Positions 7,558 through 15,311 of a stretch of 64,000 bases of DNA are shown piece by piece (positions within the stretch are counted from its first letter, which is position 1; every line of letters starts with the position of its first letter). A program made the translations under genes and the position numbers. The notes below the pieces were generated by a model. The model was given only the letters and a program-made list of their open reading frames with translations. It was not told where the DNA came from and made no database searches. The stretch comes from Aquimarina acroporae (GTDB taxonomy: Bacteria > Bacteroidota > Bacteroidia > Flavobacteriales > Flavobacteriaceae): the NCBI RefSeq assembly GCF_023195925.1, contig NZ_JALPRE010000012.1:1-64000 (forward strand). Reading direction: 5' to 3'.

Positions 7558-9414
7558 TTAAGTGTTTCTTGTGTTGCCGGTTACAATTTTATTGTAACCG
7601 GTTTTTTTAGCGAAATATTTTTGAAATATGAGCGGTGAAATTGAAATTGAAATGAGTAGTATTACAGCTATATATATCCAATCAGGAATGGGAAAAGAGT
7701 CTCCTTTGGCATAAGAGTGCAGGCCTGATAAATAAAAGTTTACGCCAAAGAACGTCATAATAATACTGGCGATTGCGAAAAGAGAACACACATTATACAG
7801 GTAAATAAAATTTTTAGACAACATAAGCCTTAAATGAAGAACAAATGAGTAAGTCATAATGCTTATTAATGCCCAGGTTTCTTTTGGATCCCATCCCCAA
7901 TATCTACCCCAGGATTCATTAGCCCAAATACCGCCTAGAAAGGTTCCTGCAGTCAATAGAAAAAGACCAATTGTAGTAGTTAGTTGGTTTATATAGGTTA
8001 AGTGATGAATCGAAAGTAATGTTTTTTCCTTATAGCGGTAGTGGTTGGTTGTTAGTAGAATTAAACAAATCAAAGCTAGTATAGATCCTAAAGCCAAAAA
8101 ACCATAACTTCCTGTAATTACTGCTACGTGAATAAGGAGCCAATATGATTTAAGCACAGGAACAAGATTTGTAATTTCTGGATTCATTAAACTTCCATGA
8201 GCGATTCCTAATAAACAAGTAGCTAACATAGATGCGGCGGAAATAGAGAAAAGATTGGTTTTTGAAAATACTAAACCGGCTAGAACAGTCACCCAAGCTA
8301 TAAATAAAGTAGCTTCGTAACCATTGCTCCAAGGGGCATGGCCAGAAATATATGTTCTTAGTGCTAACCCAAACCCGTGATATAAAAAGAGTATGAGGAA
8401 CAAGAATAGCAATACTTTTGCAATTAGGTTTATAAGTGTAGATGATCTTTCAGAAAATGTAGAGACAAAGGCAATAGTGAGTAATAAAACAGATAAACAG
8501 CAGTAGGCAATTAAACAGAAAAGAAAAATCGAACGATTGTTATACCAGATTTCCCATTTTATCTTCGTTGCTTTTATCAAATTGTTCTCTCCGTTTTGGG
8601 ATTGAAATCCCTTAATAAGTTCAATCGTTTCATTTGCATGAGCCCAGTTTTTTTTATTTAATCCTTGTTGTAGTTGACTAAAATAAATTCTTGAAAATGT
8701 ACTGAATACTATAGAATCGTTTGCTGAAAATTTGTTTTCGTTGTTCGACGGAGCATACCATTTTTGATTGGGATCGTTTTTCTTGGGAAAGATTTTTAAG
8801 AATTGACCATTGAAGATTCCTAACAAAATGTTGACGCGCTCATCTACCTTTATGATTTCCTTATCGAATGTAGTTCTTTTGCCTGGTGCTTTGGCATACG
8901 CATTGTCTACAAGTGATTTTATCTTGTATGCGCCACTAAAATCAAAAAACTGCGATGCAGAACTATACCCTTTATTGTTAATGTTAATATGTTTTTGCAG
9001 CAATGGAACAATTTTACTGCTAATTTTTATGCATTCGATTAATTGCCAGGAGTCAGGTTTAAATTGCATGCCAAGAAATACCTGTGTTGGAGATATTGTC
9101 TTTTGTTGGTTATTGTCGCTAGTGTATGTAAAGCTACTTTTTCCATATATTTTTCTCAAAAGTTCTAAAGACAAGGTATGAATAGGTTTTATTCGTCCTT
9201 GAAAATCTTGAACTTGAATGGTTGCAAATTTTTTGGCATGTTCGTTATCTATCCATTGTCGTTCTATTAATTCATATAGTTTTAGGTTATGTAGTTGTTG
9301 TGCTTTTGAGGTTTGACAAAAGCCTAAAAAAGGCACTAAAATATAGAAGAGTATTCTTTTCAATGGTTTTGTTTTATAATCGTGAGTGTTGTGCCGAAAT
9401 GAGAGCTTTTCCAT
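7558..9414 (-). CDS. ccsA: Cytochrome c biogenesis protein, CcsA/ResC family
   Basis: This is the last gene of the heme operon. The C-terminal half is a multi-helix cytochrome c assembly domain with the WWD heme-handling motif (ESWGRYWGWDPKETWALI), typical of CcsA/CcmC/CcmF proteins that present heme for attachment to CxxCH motifs. The N-terminal half is a signal-like segment followed by a periplasmic region of about 250 residues and a helix. The start is uncertain. The ATG at 9414 overlaps resB by 55 bp. A TTG at 9363 overlaps the resB stop codon (TTGA) and would begin right at the hydrophobic stretch. An upstream TTG at 9480 is unlikely. With the preceding ResB protein it forms a split System II synthase that could serve the three heme c proteins of the same operon. 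Confidence 0.85.
   Translation of the reverse strand: MEKLSFRHNTHDYKTKPLKRILFYILVPFLGFCQTSKAQQLHNLKLYELIERQWIDNEHAKKFATIQVQDFQGRIKPIHTLSLELLRKIYGKSSFTYTSDNNQQKTISPTQVFLGMQFKPDSWQLIECIKISSKIVPLLQKHININNKGYSSASQFFDFSGAYKIKSLVDNAYAKAPGKRTTFDKEIIKVDERVNILLGIFNGQFLKIFPKKNDPNQKWYAPSNNENKFSANDSIVFSTFSRIYFSQLQQGLNKKNWAHANETIELIKGFQSQNGENNLIKATKIKWEIWYNNRSIFLFCLIAYCCLSVLLLTIAFVSTFSERSSTLINLIAKVLLFLFLILFLYHGFGLALRTYISGHAPWSNGYEATLFIAWVTVLAGLVFSKTNLFSISAASMLATCLLGIAHGSLMNPEITNLVPVLKSYWLLIHVAVITGSYGFLALGSILALICLILLTTNHYRYKEKTLLSIHHLTYINQLTTTIGLFLLTAGTFLGGIWANESWGRYWGWDPKETWALISIMTYSFVLHLRLMLSKNFIYLYNVCSLFAIASIIMTFFGVNFYLSGLHSYAKGDSFPIPDWIYIAVILLISISISPLIFQKYFAKKTGYNKIVTGNTRNT
7577..7608 (+). terminator. 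Plus-strand terminator inside the 3' end of ccsA
   Basis: CCGGTTACAA (7577-7586) pairs with TTGTAACCGG (7592-7601), followed by seven T on the plus strand. The T-run is on the nrt side, so it acts as a second stop for rightward transcripts. The same bases encode the last residues of the leftward CcsA protein. Confidence 0.65.
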
Positions 9415-10763
9415 AAAAGAGTTAGGAGCATTCCTAGCCCTAGTAACCCATACCCTATATAGGTTACCAAAGTTCCCCAATAATCGTGATTTACAGATAA
9501 AATAGTTCCCAGTTCGTCTGGGGTATAGGCAGATTGAAAAAACCTGTATCCTCGGTAGTTCATAACATTATTCATGAATATGGTATGGTAAAAAAGTTTG
9601 TTTTTGTCTTGAACTTCTAATTTGCTGTAAAAGGCGGAGGGGCTTTCTGAACCTGGGTACCGTTCCAAAATAAAGTCTGATAGATATAGGTTAAAAGGAA
9701 GTTTAATGACTTTGGAGCCGTATCTCAGGTTTAAATGAAATCCATTTATGAATACATTAGTGGGAGGATTGGCATAACCCGGACCTCCAAATAAAGTGAT
9801 TTGTTTTGTAATCTTGCCAGAAGCTACTTCAAGAATAATGGCAGATTCGGGGTTTTTTTTTGCTGCGTAGCTTAGATCGGAAATTAAAGCTCTCTTTGAA
9901 GACTCTCTTATCTCGTTAAATACTAGAGAAGAACCTTTGAAGTTGTTTAGAACTTTTAGCTGTAATGGTATCAATGTGTCTTTAGGAAAAGAACTAGCTT
10001 TATTAGATAACATATCGAAATAGTCTGTTATTTCAGGGTATGAAATGAGCCACTGATTATTCTTTTTTTTAATAATAATATCATTTTGTAAAGGAGTGTG
10101 ATAATTAAATGAAATGGGTATTCCATACATATGTTCACGGGTTCCTTCTTCAATATAAAAGTCCTTTCTTTCCTGATTGTTGGCAATAACTATATGTAAG
10201 TTAGTTTTGCCTTTTTTATTATCTTCAAGAATGTATTTTGCCTTTGGAATGTATTTTTTTAAATTAATTTTGATTAATGAACTATCTAGCATAATTTCTT
10301 TCTGGAAAGTATTACTTCCTAATTCGCTCATAAATAGAGGAGAACTGATGAAATTAGTAACAATATTGCCATTGCTAACCTGAGCTTGGATATAACTATC
10401 TACAGAGACCATTTTATCATTAAGCTCTCCCTCTTTTATGGTAATTAACCCTTCATATCCTCTATATCTTGTGATACCAGCGCCCAAAATAATGATGATG
10501 AATGCAATATGGAAAAGAAATATGGGAGCTTTTTTCCAGCTGAATAATTTGTATTTGTAAATATTGCCAATGAAGTTTGCACTAATAAGTAGCAATAAAA
10601 CTTCAAACCAAGTTGCGTTGTAAACCAGTGCTTTTGCAGTTTCTGTATTGTAGTCGTTTTCTATAAAAGTGGCAATCGCCATTGAACTTGCAAAAATAAT
10701 TAATAAAGTGCCCGTAACTTTGGTTGAAAAAAGAATGTTAAGTACATGTTTTAAAAGATTCAT
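9360..10763 (-). CDS. resB: Cytochrome c biogenesis protein, ResB/CcsB family
   Basis: About 467 residues starting MNLLKHVLNILFSTKVTG at the ATG at 10763. This start lies just past the stop of the upstream cytochrome gene; the in-frame start at 10790 would overlap it. Three hydrophobic segments near the N-terminus (LLIIFASSMAIATFIE, WFEVLLLLISANFIG, APIFLFHIAFIIIILGAGITRY) are followed by a long periplasmic domain and a final helix near the C-terminus (LVTYIGYGLLGLGMLLTLL), the ResB layout. ResB works with CcsA to move heme across the membrane and attach it to apocytochromes. In many Bacteroidota the two are fused; here they are separate but translationally coupled. Confidence 0.85.
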   Translation of the reverse strand: MNLLKHVLNILFSTKVTGTLLIIFASSMAIATFIENDYNTETAKALVYNATWFEVLLLLISANFIGNIYKYKLFSWKKAPIFLFHIAFIIIILGAGITRYRGYEGLITIKEGELNDKMVSVDSYIQAQVSNGNIVTNFISSPLFMSELGSNTFQKEIMLDSSLIKINLKKYIPKAKYILEDNKKGKTNLHIVIANNQERKDFYIEEGTREHMYGIPISFNYHTPLQNDIIIKKKNNQWLISYPEITDYFDMLSNKASSFPKDTLIPLQLKVLNNFKGSSLVFNEIRESSKRALISDLSYAAKKNPESAIILEVASGKITKQITLFGGPGYANPPTNVFINGFHLNLRYGSKVIKLPFNLYLSDFILERYPGSESPSAFYSKLEVQDKNKLFYHTIFMNNVMNYRGYRFFQSAYTPDELGTILSVNHDYWGTLVTYIGYGLLGLGMLLTLLWKSSHFGTTLTIIKQNH

Positions 10764-10767
10764 TCTG

Positions 10768-11130
10768 TTATTTCTGCATTCCGGTTTCAACCCATTTTTT
10801 TAAAAGTTCTATAGTGCAACTATCGATTTTGCTTTCTCTTTTGTAAGGCATCGCGATGTAACCTGTTTTATGAGTAACCGATCCCATTAACTGACCACTT
10901 TCTCCCATTTCTCGTAAGGTTTCATAGTTGAATATTTTAACTCTTGATGCTTTTTCTTTATAAACATCTTGTGCATGACATTTGAAGCAGTGAATCTCGA
11001 TAAGATCTGCTACATGAGAATTGTAATGTACAGTTTCAGGTAAATTACAGTCAGGTACTTTTGAGCAGCTAACTAATAACAATAGGATACTAGTTAAAGA
11101 TATGTTCTGTAGAATTCTTTCTCTTTTCAT
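10768..11130 (-). CDS. Monoheme c-type lipoprotein
   Basis: A 120-residue lipoprotein: MKRERILQNISLTSILLLLVSC with lipid attachment at Cys22. One heme c motif, CFKCH, lies at 48-52. A later Met-containing segment (YIAMPYKRES) supplies candidate sixth ligands such as the Met. The size fits a small class I-like cytochrome domain that passes electrons at the outer face of a membrane. It lies between the pentaheme protein (9 bp upstream) and resB (4 bp downstream) and probably exchanges electrons with its operon partners. No closer family recognised. Confidence 0.75.
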   Translation of the reverse strand: MKRERILQNISLTSILLLLVSCSKVPDCNLPETVHYNSHVADLIEIHCFKCHAQDVYKEKASRVKIFNYETLREMGESGQLMGSVTHKTGYIAMPYKRESKIDSCTIELLKKWVETGMQK

Positions 11131-11139
11131 AGTGCGCTA

Positions 11140-11862
11140 TTATTTAGAGGGGATGTATTTTTGTTTTAATGCTAACCATTCTTTTTCTGATAATGGGTTA
11201 TGACTTTTTTCACTTGAAAAAGGATCTGTTCCTCCTTGTAGATAGTTTTGTATTTTTTGTAACGGAATAGTGTCTTTCATTACCGTTGCCACTTTGTAAA
11301 TATGGTTTCCGTGGAAATCATGGCACTGTAAACAGGTGCTCCATTGTTTTTGAGCTACCAGTTTTTCGTGGGGGACATCTATGGGGTCATTTTTTACTTC
11401 TAAGTCGTAATGGCAATTCATGCAAAAATTTGCGGTTTTTAGTACTACTCGAGTACCATTATGCTCTCTATGACAAGTTTCACACTGAGTGGCGTTAATA
11501 TTGGTAACTGCCTCTTTAAATCTCGGTTCTAAAAAACGGTGAGTAGGATGTCTGTCATTTGGTCGATTATGGCAGTCGAGACATTTTTTGTTATCAACAT
11601 TTTCGGTTCCAAAGTCGGTCATGGTTTTTCTCATTCCAAAGGTATACGCCATGTTTGATTGTAATTGTTGCCAAAGATTTCCTTTAGCATCAGTATGGCA
11701 TGAGCTACATGATAACCCTTCGTGTCCAGTGTTTAAAGGGCCTAGACTTAAATAGGTTTCTGATTGTTTGAGAGGGAGTAGAATATAGATTAAAATACCA
11801 ATACTTATCCCTGTTAATGATCCAATATATTGTCTTTTACGTAATGGGTTTTTTGAAAACAT
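11140..11862 (-). CDS. Membrane-anchored pentaheme cytochrome c
   Basis: A 240-residue multiheme protein with an N-terminal anchor (about 12-30). Five heme c motifs are visible: CSSCH (52-56), CLDCH (94-98), CETCH (127-131), CMNCH (147-151) and CLQCH (177-181), with many additional histidines for bis-His ligation (HRFLEP, HREHNG, PHEK, HDFHGNH). It most resembles cytochrome c3/NapC-type electron carriers that link membrane donors to periplasmic acceptors. It follows the flavin/[2Fe-2S] reductase gene by 3 bp. I infer it takes electrons from the heme b membrane protein encoded two genes upstream. No catalytic nitrite-reductase motif such as the CxxCK of NrfA is present. Confidence 0.8.
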   Translation of the reverse strand: MFSKNPLRKRQYIGSLTGISIGILIYILLPLKQSETYLSLGPLNTGHEGLSCSSCHTDAKGNLWQQLQSNMAYTFGMRKTMTDFGTENVDNKKCLDCHNRPNDRHPTHRFLEPRFKEAVTNINATQCETCHREHNGTRVVLKTANFCMNCHYDLEVKNDPIDVPHEKLVAQKQWSTCLQCHDFHGNHIYKVATVMKDTIPLQKIQNYLQGGTDPFSSEKSHNPLSEKEWLALKQKYIPSK

Positions 11863-11865
11863 AAA

Positions 11866-12906
11866 TTAATCATTCATAAAACTTATTCCAATTGTACTCG
11901 ATTTCGGAAAGCTAACACAGGTAAGGATACTACCTTCTGCTACTTCATCATCTGAAAGAAAATGACCATCTATCATTTTCACCTCACCAGTAACACATTT
12001 TGCTTTACAGCTACTGCACATTCCAGATCTACAGGAGTAGGGCAACAAAATATTGTTAGAAAGAGCCGCTTGCAGTATGGTCTTGTCACCAGGGACATCA
12101 AGAGTATGCTTCTTATTGTCAAAATACAGAGTTACATTGCTTAACAGGTCTTTGGCGTCACTTGAAGTAACAAAATCCGCCTTGAAAGCTTCAAGTTTTA
12201 TACGATTTCTTTGTATCCCGTTATTGGCAAGTATTTTCTTTGCTTGTTCCATAAAACCTGGAGGGCCACACATCATATACTTCCCATCAGAATATTGTAA
12301 GTCGTGTTTTGTAAGTATATCTGTGGTTAACTCTTCGTTAAGTAAATCTTGATGGTAGTTTGAGGCGTCATTTTGGTTTTTTTCAAGAATATGCTCAACT
12401 GCAAATCTATCAGCATAAAGTTGGCTTAAATCTTCTAGATGTTTTTTGAATATGATGGAACGTTCATCTCTATTAGCATATATTAATACTATAGAGGACA
12501 AAGGTTCTTTTTCTAAAACAGTCCTGATAATCGAGAAAATGGGGGTGATTCCACTTCCGGCCGCAAAAAGTACATATTTGATTTTTGCATTTTTATCCGG
12601 TTCTATGAAAAAACTACCTGCAGGTTTTTCGATTTCTAACTTTTGACCAGCCTTTAAAGAATTGCAGATATAATTTGAGACTAATCCTTCTTTTACTTTT
12701 TTGACAGTTATTTTTAAAAACTTATCTGTAACGGGGCTACTGCTAAAAGAATAAGCTCTTTTTTCAATCTTGTTTTTAAAAGGAATTTTGACTGTTAAAA
12801 ACTGTCCTGCTTTATATTTAATCTTATTGAAAAAACTGTTGTTTTTGAGAACAACACTTACGGCATCATCAGTTTCATGAATGATTTCTTTTACTGTTAG
12901 TATCAT
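11866..12906 (-). CDS. FAD/NAD(P)H oxidoreductase with C-terminal plant-type [2Fe-2S] ferredoxin domain
   Basis: A 346-residue cytoplasmic reductase in three parts. The FAD-binding barrel has KRAYSFSSSP. The NAD(P)H-binding domain has AAGSGITPIFSIIRTVL and later MMCGPPGFMEQA. The C-terminal ferredoxin domain has PYSCRSGMCSSCKAKC plus a distal ILTC, the Cx4Cx2C...C ligand set. This is the PaaE/flavohemoglobin-reductase-like architecture. It lies 11 bp downstream of a small di-heme b membrane protein, with which it could form a split transmembrane reductase. It could equally reduce the globin encoded at the start of the operon and so support NO dioxygenation. Both roles are inference; the domain assignment is firm. 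Confidence 0.85.
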   Translation of the reverse strand: MILTVKEIIHETDDAVSVVLKNNSFFNKIKYKAGQFLTVKIPFKNKIEKRAYSFSSSPVTDKFLKITVKKVKEGLVSNYICNSLKAGQKLEIEKPAGSFFIEPDKNAKIKYVLFAAGSGITPIFSIIRTVLEKEPLSSIVLIYANRDERSIIFKKHLEDLSQLYADRFAVEHILEKNQNDASNYHQDLLNEELTTDILTKHDLQYSDGKYMMCGPPGFMEQAKKILANNGIQRNRIKLEAFKADFVTSSDAKDLLSNVTLYFDNKKHTLDVPGDKTILQAALSNNILLPYSCRSGMCSSCKAKCVTGEVKMIDGHFLSDDEVAEGSILTCVSFPKSSTIGISFMND

Positions 12907-12917
12907 AATTGTTTAGT

Positions 12918-13400
12918 TTATTTGTAATAGAAAACAACTCCTATATGAAAAAACATTATAAAGGTGATAACAATAGAAAGGGCTACGTGGGTAATCATCC
13001 AAGATTGAAACACCCAGTTTTTATGACTTTTAATAATGTCTAGATTAACGGTTCCTAAAAGCATATTGGTAAAAAATACATATGATAATAAGGCTAAATA
13101 TCCATACCCAAACTCTAGAGCATGTACATAGAAAAACACTGGTGAAATTACTCCTATCCATTTATGTAAAACAACATATTTTTGAGAGTATGGTCTTAGT
13201 TTTTTAGATGTTCTGGTAATGGTAAGCACCCATTGAAATAGTATGAAAATTGAAATTAGTAACCCTGACCATCTTTTATAGTTTTCATCTAGCTGGAGTG
13301 TGTAAAGCCACTGCCATTTTAGATCAAATATGTATTGTGTGACATATAAAACAAATAAGATGATTCCTGTGTAAAGTAGGTTATATGACCCTTTTGTCAT
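12918..13400 (-). CDS. Small ferric-reductase-like di-heme b membrane protein
   Basis: 160 residues, about five hydrophobic helices. Two helices carry paired histidines with identical spacing: H79-x13-H93 (LHKWIGVISPVFFYVH) and H138-x13-H152 (THVALSIVITFIMFFH). That pattern is the bis-heme b ligation of ferric reductase, NADPH oxidase and MsrQ transmembrane domains. The protein has no flavin domain of its own; the next gene encodes one. I infer that it carries electrons from the cytoplasmic flavoprotein across the inner membrane to the periplasmic heme c proteins of the operon. Fold inferred from the histidine pattern, not from clear overall similarity. Confidence 0.7.
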   Translation of the reverse strand: MTKGSYNLLYTGIILFVLYVTQYIFDLKWQWLYTLQLDENYKRWSGLLISIFILFQWVLTITRTSKKLRPYSQKYVVLHKWIGVISPVFFYVHALEFGYGYLALLSYVFFTNMLLGTVNLDIIKSHKNWVFQSWMITHVALSIVITFIMFFHIGVVFYYK

Positions 13401-13412
13401 TCGCTTTTCGTT

Positions 13413-14261
13413 TTAATTTGAAGCTATTTCAGATCCTTTTTTTGATAGTAGAAGTTCTAAGGTATGGTAAGATGTTAGTTTTCTTACACTATCGATAAAA
13501 ACTTCTGCTGTAGGAAGGAAAAACCCCTCTGAAGGCCATTTTTGACCTATTTCTGGTTTTGTGCTATCTATTTTAAACTTTGATATTTCTGCCAAATAGG
13601 CATTATAAATAGCTTTGGTTCCATTTCTGTAAGCCTGAATCACATTGATAGTTTCTTTAATAGAAAGAGAATCTGAGGGATATTGCCATGTGGTTGCTCC
13701 CATAACATCTCCCAGTTTCCAATCGGTTTTAGTGGTGTTTTTATGATCATTGTGACAATTTACGCATGGGGCTGCAACGGCTAAGTCTGCAAACATAGAA
13801 GTGTACAACTTCTGGTCTTCTTCATAAAAGTGTTGAGGCTTTTGAGTCTCTTTTATTTTTTTAAAGAGTTCAGCCTGTTTTCCAGTAAACTTGTTAGATG
13901 CGTTAATAGGAAAATCTGAGCCTAAATATAACCCTAAGGGTACTGGGCTTTTTCTAATGTCTGAAGAAATTCCTCTTAAGAATAATGCGGGTAGTGGTCC
14001 AGCTTCTACATCCTCATCCTGCCAATCTTCGTCAAATTTTAAACCTTGTTTTTTACCGGCTCCAACAATCCCTTTAGTGTACAGGGTGCGAGTAACATCG
14101 TTCTCTTCTGCAATCATAGTAAGTACATCTTCTACTTTGAAAATTTTATCAGAAGGAGAAGACATAGAGGATTCCTCAGGAACACCACCACAATTTGTAA
14201 GTGTTAAGGATAGACATGAGATAAAAAGTACAAAGGGAAATATGTTTTTTTGATTTTTCAT
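13413..14261 (-). CDS. Heme c lipoprotein with Tll0287-like (DUF3365) domain
   Basis: A 282-residue lipoprotein; MKNQKNIFPFVLFISCLSLTLTNC places the lipid Cys at 24. The body resembles DUF3365/Tll0287-like heme c domains: ALFLRGIS, a DFPINASNKFTGKQ segment, aromatic residues near 145-155 and a single heme motif CVNCH (166-170). Such domains occur in periplasmic redox or gas sensing proteins and stand-alone cytochromes. As gene two of the operon, after the globin and before the heme b protein, it is a candidate periplasmic electron acceptor or NO/redox sensor. The cluster supplies its own heme c maturation genes. Domain call moderate to good; function open. Confidence 0.7.
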   Translation of the reverse strand: MKNQKNIFPFVLFISCLSLTLTNCGGVPEESSMSSPSDKIFKVEDVLTMIAEENDVTRTLYTKGIVGAGKKQGLKFDEDWQDEDVEAGPLPALFLRGISSDIRKSPVPLGLYLGSDFPINASNKFTGKQAELFKKIKETQKPQHFYEEDQKLYTSMFADLAVAAPCVNCHNDHKNTTKTDWKLGDVMGATTWQYPSDSLSIKETINVIQAYRNGTKAIYNAYLAEISKFKIDSTKPEIGQKWPSEGFFLPTAEVFIDSVRKLTSYHTLELLLSKKGSEIASN

Positions 14262-14312
14262 TTCGTTACAGGTTTTAATATTAGATACTTTTAAGAGGGA
14301 TGATAATATGGG

Positions 14313-14741
14313 CTATGAAACGGTATCATATGCGGCCTTTTTCATTACTGTAGCCATCGTTAAATACACATCTGTCCAAGCTTGTTTAACTTCTGGAGAG
14401 AATTCTTCTTTCAGTCCTATATCAAGAGTGTCTAACAAGGCAGTCCCTACAGTTTCGTAATGATGAGGTTCTACTTTGTATTCTACATGTCTTTTACCTA
14501 GGTTTTCTAAGATGGGGACTAGTTTATCAAGATCATTTAATCCCGCCACTGCAGAAGCTAACATCGTCATTAATTTATTTCCTTGTCCTTTCATAGCTTC
14601 CTTATTGTCTGAAGGAAATAGTTGTTGAAGGTTTGGGTCTAACTCGAATAGACGATTATAAAAAATTTCTGCAGCTATATCTGCGATAGGGGCAACTTTG
14701 TTAAAAGAGCTTTGTACCAATTCGATAGTTTTTTTCTCCAT
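14313..14741 (-). CDS. Single-domain bacterial globin (Vitreoscilla hemoglobin type)
   Basis: 142 residues, the normal length of the globin domain of flavohemoglobins, but without the reductase half. Key residues are present: B10 Tyr28 (IFYNRLFEL), E7 Gln53 (MKGQGNKL) and proximal F8 His85 (GKRHVEYKV), the set found in NO-dioxygenating bacterial globins. It is the first gene of the leftward heme operon and is preceded by the nitrate palindrome (14784-14799). NO is a by-product of nitrate and nitrite reduction, so I infer NO dioxygenation. The FAD/[2Fe-2S] protein at 11866-12906, similar to a flavohemoglobin reductase module, is a candidate electron donor. Confidence 0.88.
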   Translation of the reverse strand: MEKKTIELVQSSFNKVAPIADIAAEIFYNRLFELDPNLQQLFPSDNKEAMKGQGNKLMTMLASAVAGLNDLDKLVPILENLGKRHVEYKVEPHHYETVGTALLDTLDIGLKEEFSPEVKQAWTDVYLTMATVMKKAAYDTVS

Positions 14742-14783
14742 AATTAAAATGTTTGTGATTACTAATATTGACGAGTATTTTTT

Positions 14784-14799
14784 TAAGTATAAATACTTA
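14784..14799 (-). promoter_or_regulatory. Nitrate-module operator of the globin/heme operon
   Basis: TAAGTATAAATACTTA matches TAMGTA-N4-TACKTA in both arms and lies 42 bp before the globin ATG, nearly the same distance as at nrtA. The following -7 position on the minus strand is poor (TAAAAAAA), so the promoter may be weak or depend more on the activator. Confidence 0.6.
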
Positions 14800-14981
14800 A
14801 TTATGAATTAAAAGTAGTTAATCAAATTTGATATTACAAATGAATTATTGTTAGGTAAACATGGTTTTTTGATGCTTTTTTAGTGTAAAAAGTATAAAAA
14901 AGTATTTTATTGTAATTTTTTTAACTTTTTAATTGAAAATATTGTAATTTTAATTTTTTTAATTTTCAGTATTGATAAAAA

Positions 14982-15003
14982 TACGTATTAGGACTTATTT
15001 TTG
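14982..15003 (+). promoter_or_regulatory. Extra nitrate-module operator/promoter facing a gene-free interval
   Basis: TACGTATTAGGACTTA (14982-14997) matches the 6-4-6 palindrome with one mismatch, and its final TA starts a perfect -7 box TATTTTTG (14996-15003). A TTG lies 21 bp upstream of the -7 box (14972-14974). It points right, 250 bp ahead of the nitrate reductase's own promoter. Confidence 0.5.
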
Positions 15004-15260
15004 AAGTTTTAAGGAAGTGCTAAAAAGAACTATCATTTTTTAAGAATCTTAAATTTACTTTGGATAGCTTCATAGAAGAGAAGTTCTACTATAAACATGT
15101 TTAACTTCTTGCTTTAGAGAATTAATCATTTATAGTAGTTTGAAATTTGATTAATAAACCCATACTTTTTTTAATGGATTCATTTTATATTTTGATTCTT
15201 TTATAAAATTCGTAATTCTATTTTTTTAGCATATGGTTCTATAGCTAAAACTATTTTTTT
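15004..15260 (+). other. Possible long leader or small RNA between tandem nitrate promoters
   Basis: No convincing open reading frame occurs here. If the 14982 promoter fires, this stretch is either the 5' leader of the nitrate reductase mRNA or a separate small RNA. A weak fold GAAGTT...AACTTC (about 15082-15108) flanks an AAACATGTTT core. No strong terminator is visible before 15260. Mostly AT-rich and otherwise featureless. Confidence 0.3.
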
Positions 15261-15282
15261 TAAGTAATAATACTTAGTTTTG
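15261..15282 (+). promoter_or_regulatory. Nitrate-module operator fused to the nitrate reductase -7 box
   Basis: TAAGTAATAATACTTA (15261-15276) has perfect half-sites, and its final TA begins a perfect TAGTTTTG (15275-15282). The reductase ATG lies 35 bp after the operator. No -33 TTG is seen at normal distance. The arrangement is identical to that at nrtA and, on the other strand, at the porin. Confidence 0.7.
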
Positions 15283-15311
15283 GGTACTTTATAGTAGTTT
15301 AAGACATATCT

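Noticed and set aside
13891..14253. 120-codon plus-strand frame opposite the DUF3365 gene
   Set aside because: Antisense to a gene with lipobox and heme motif; Ser/Pro-rich shadow with no start signal.
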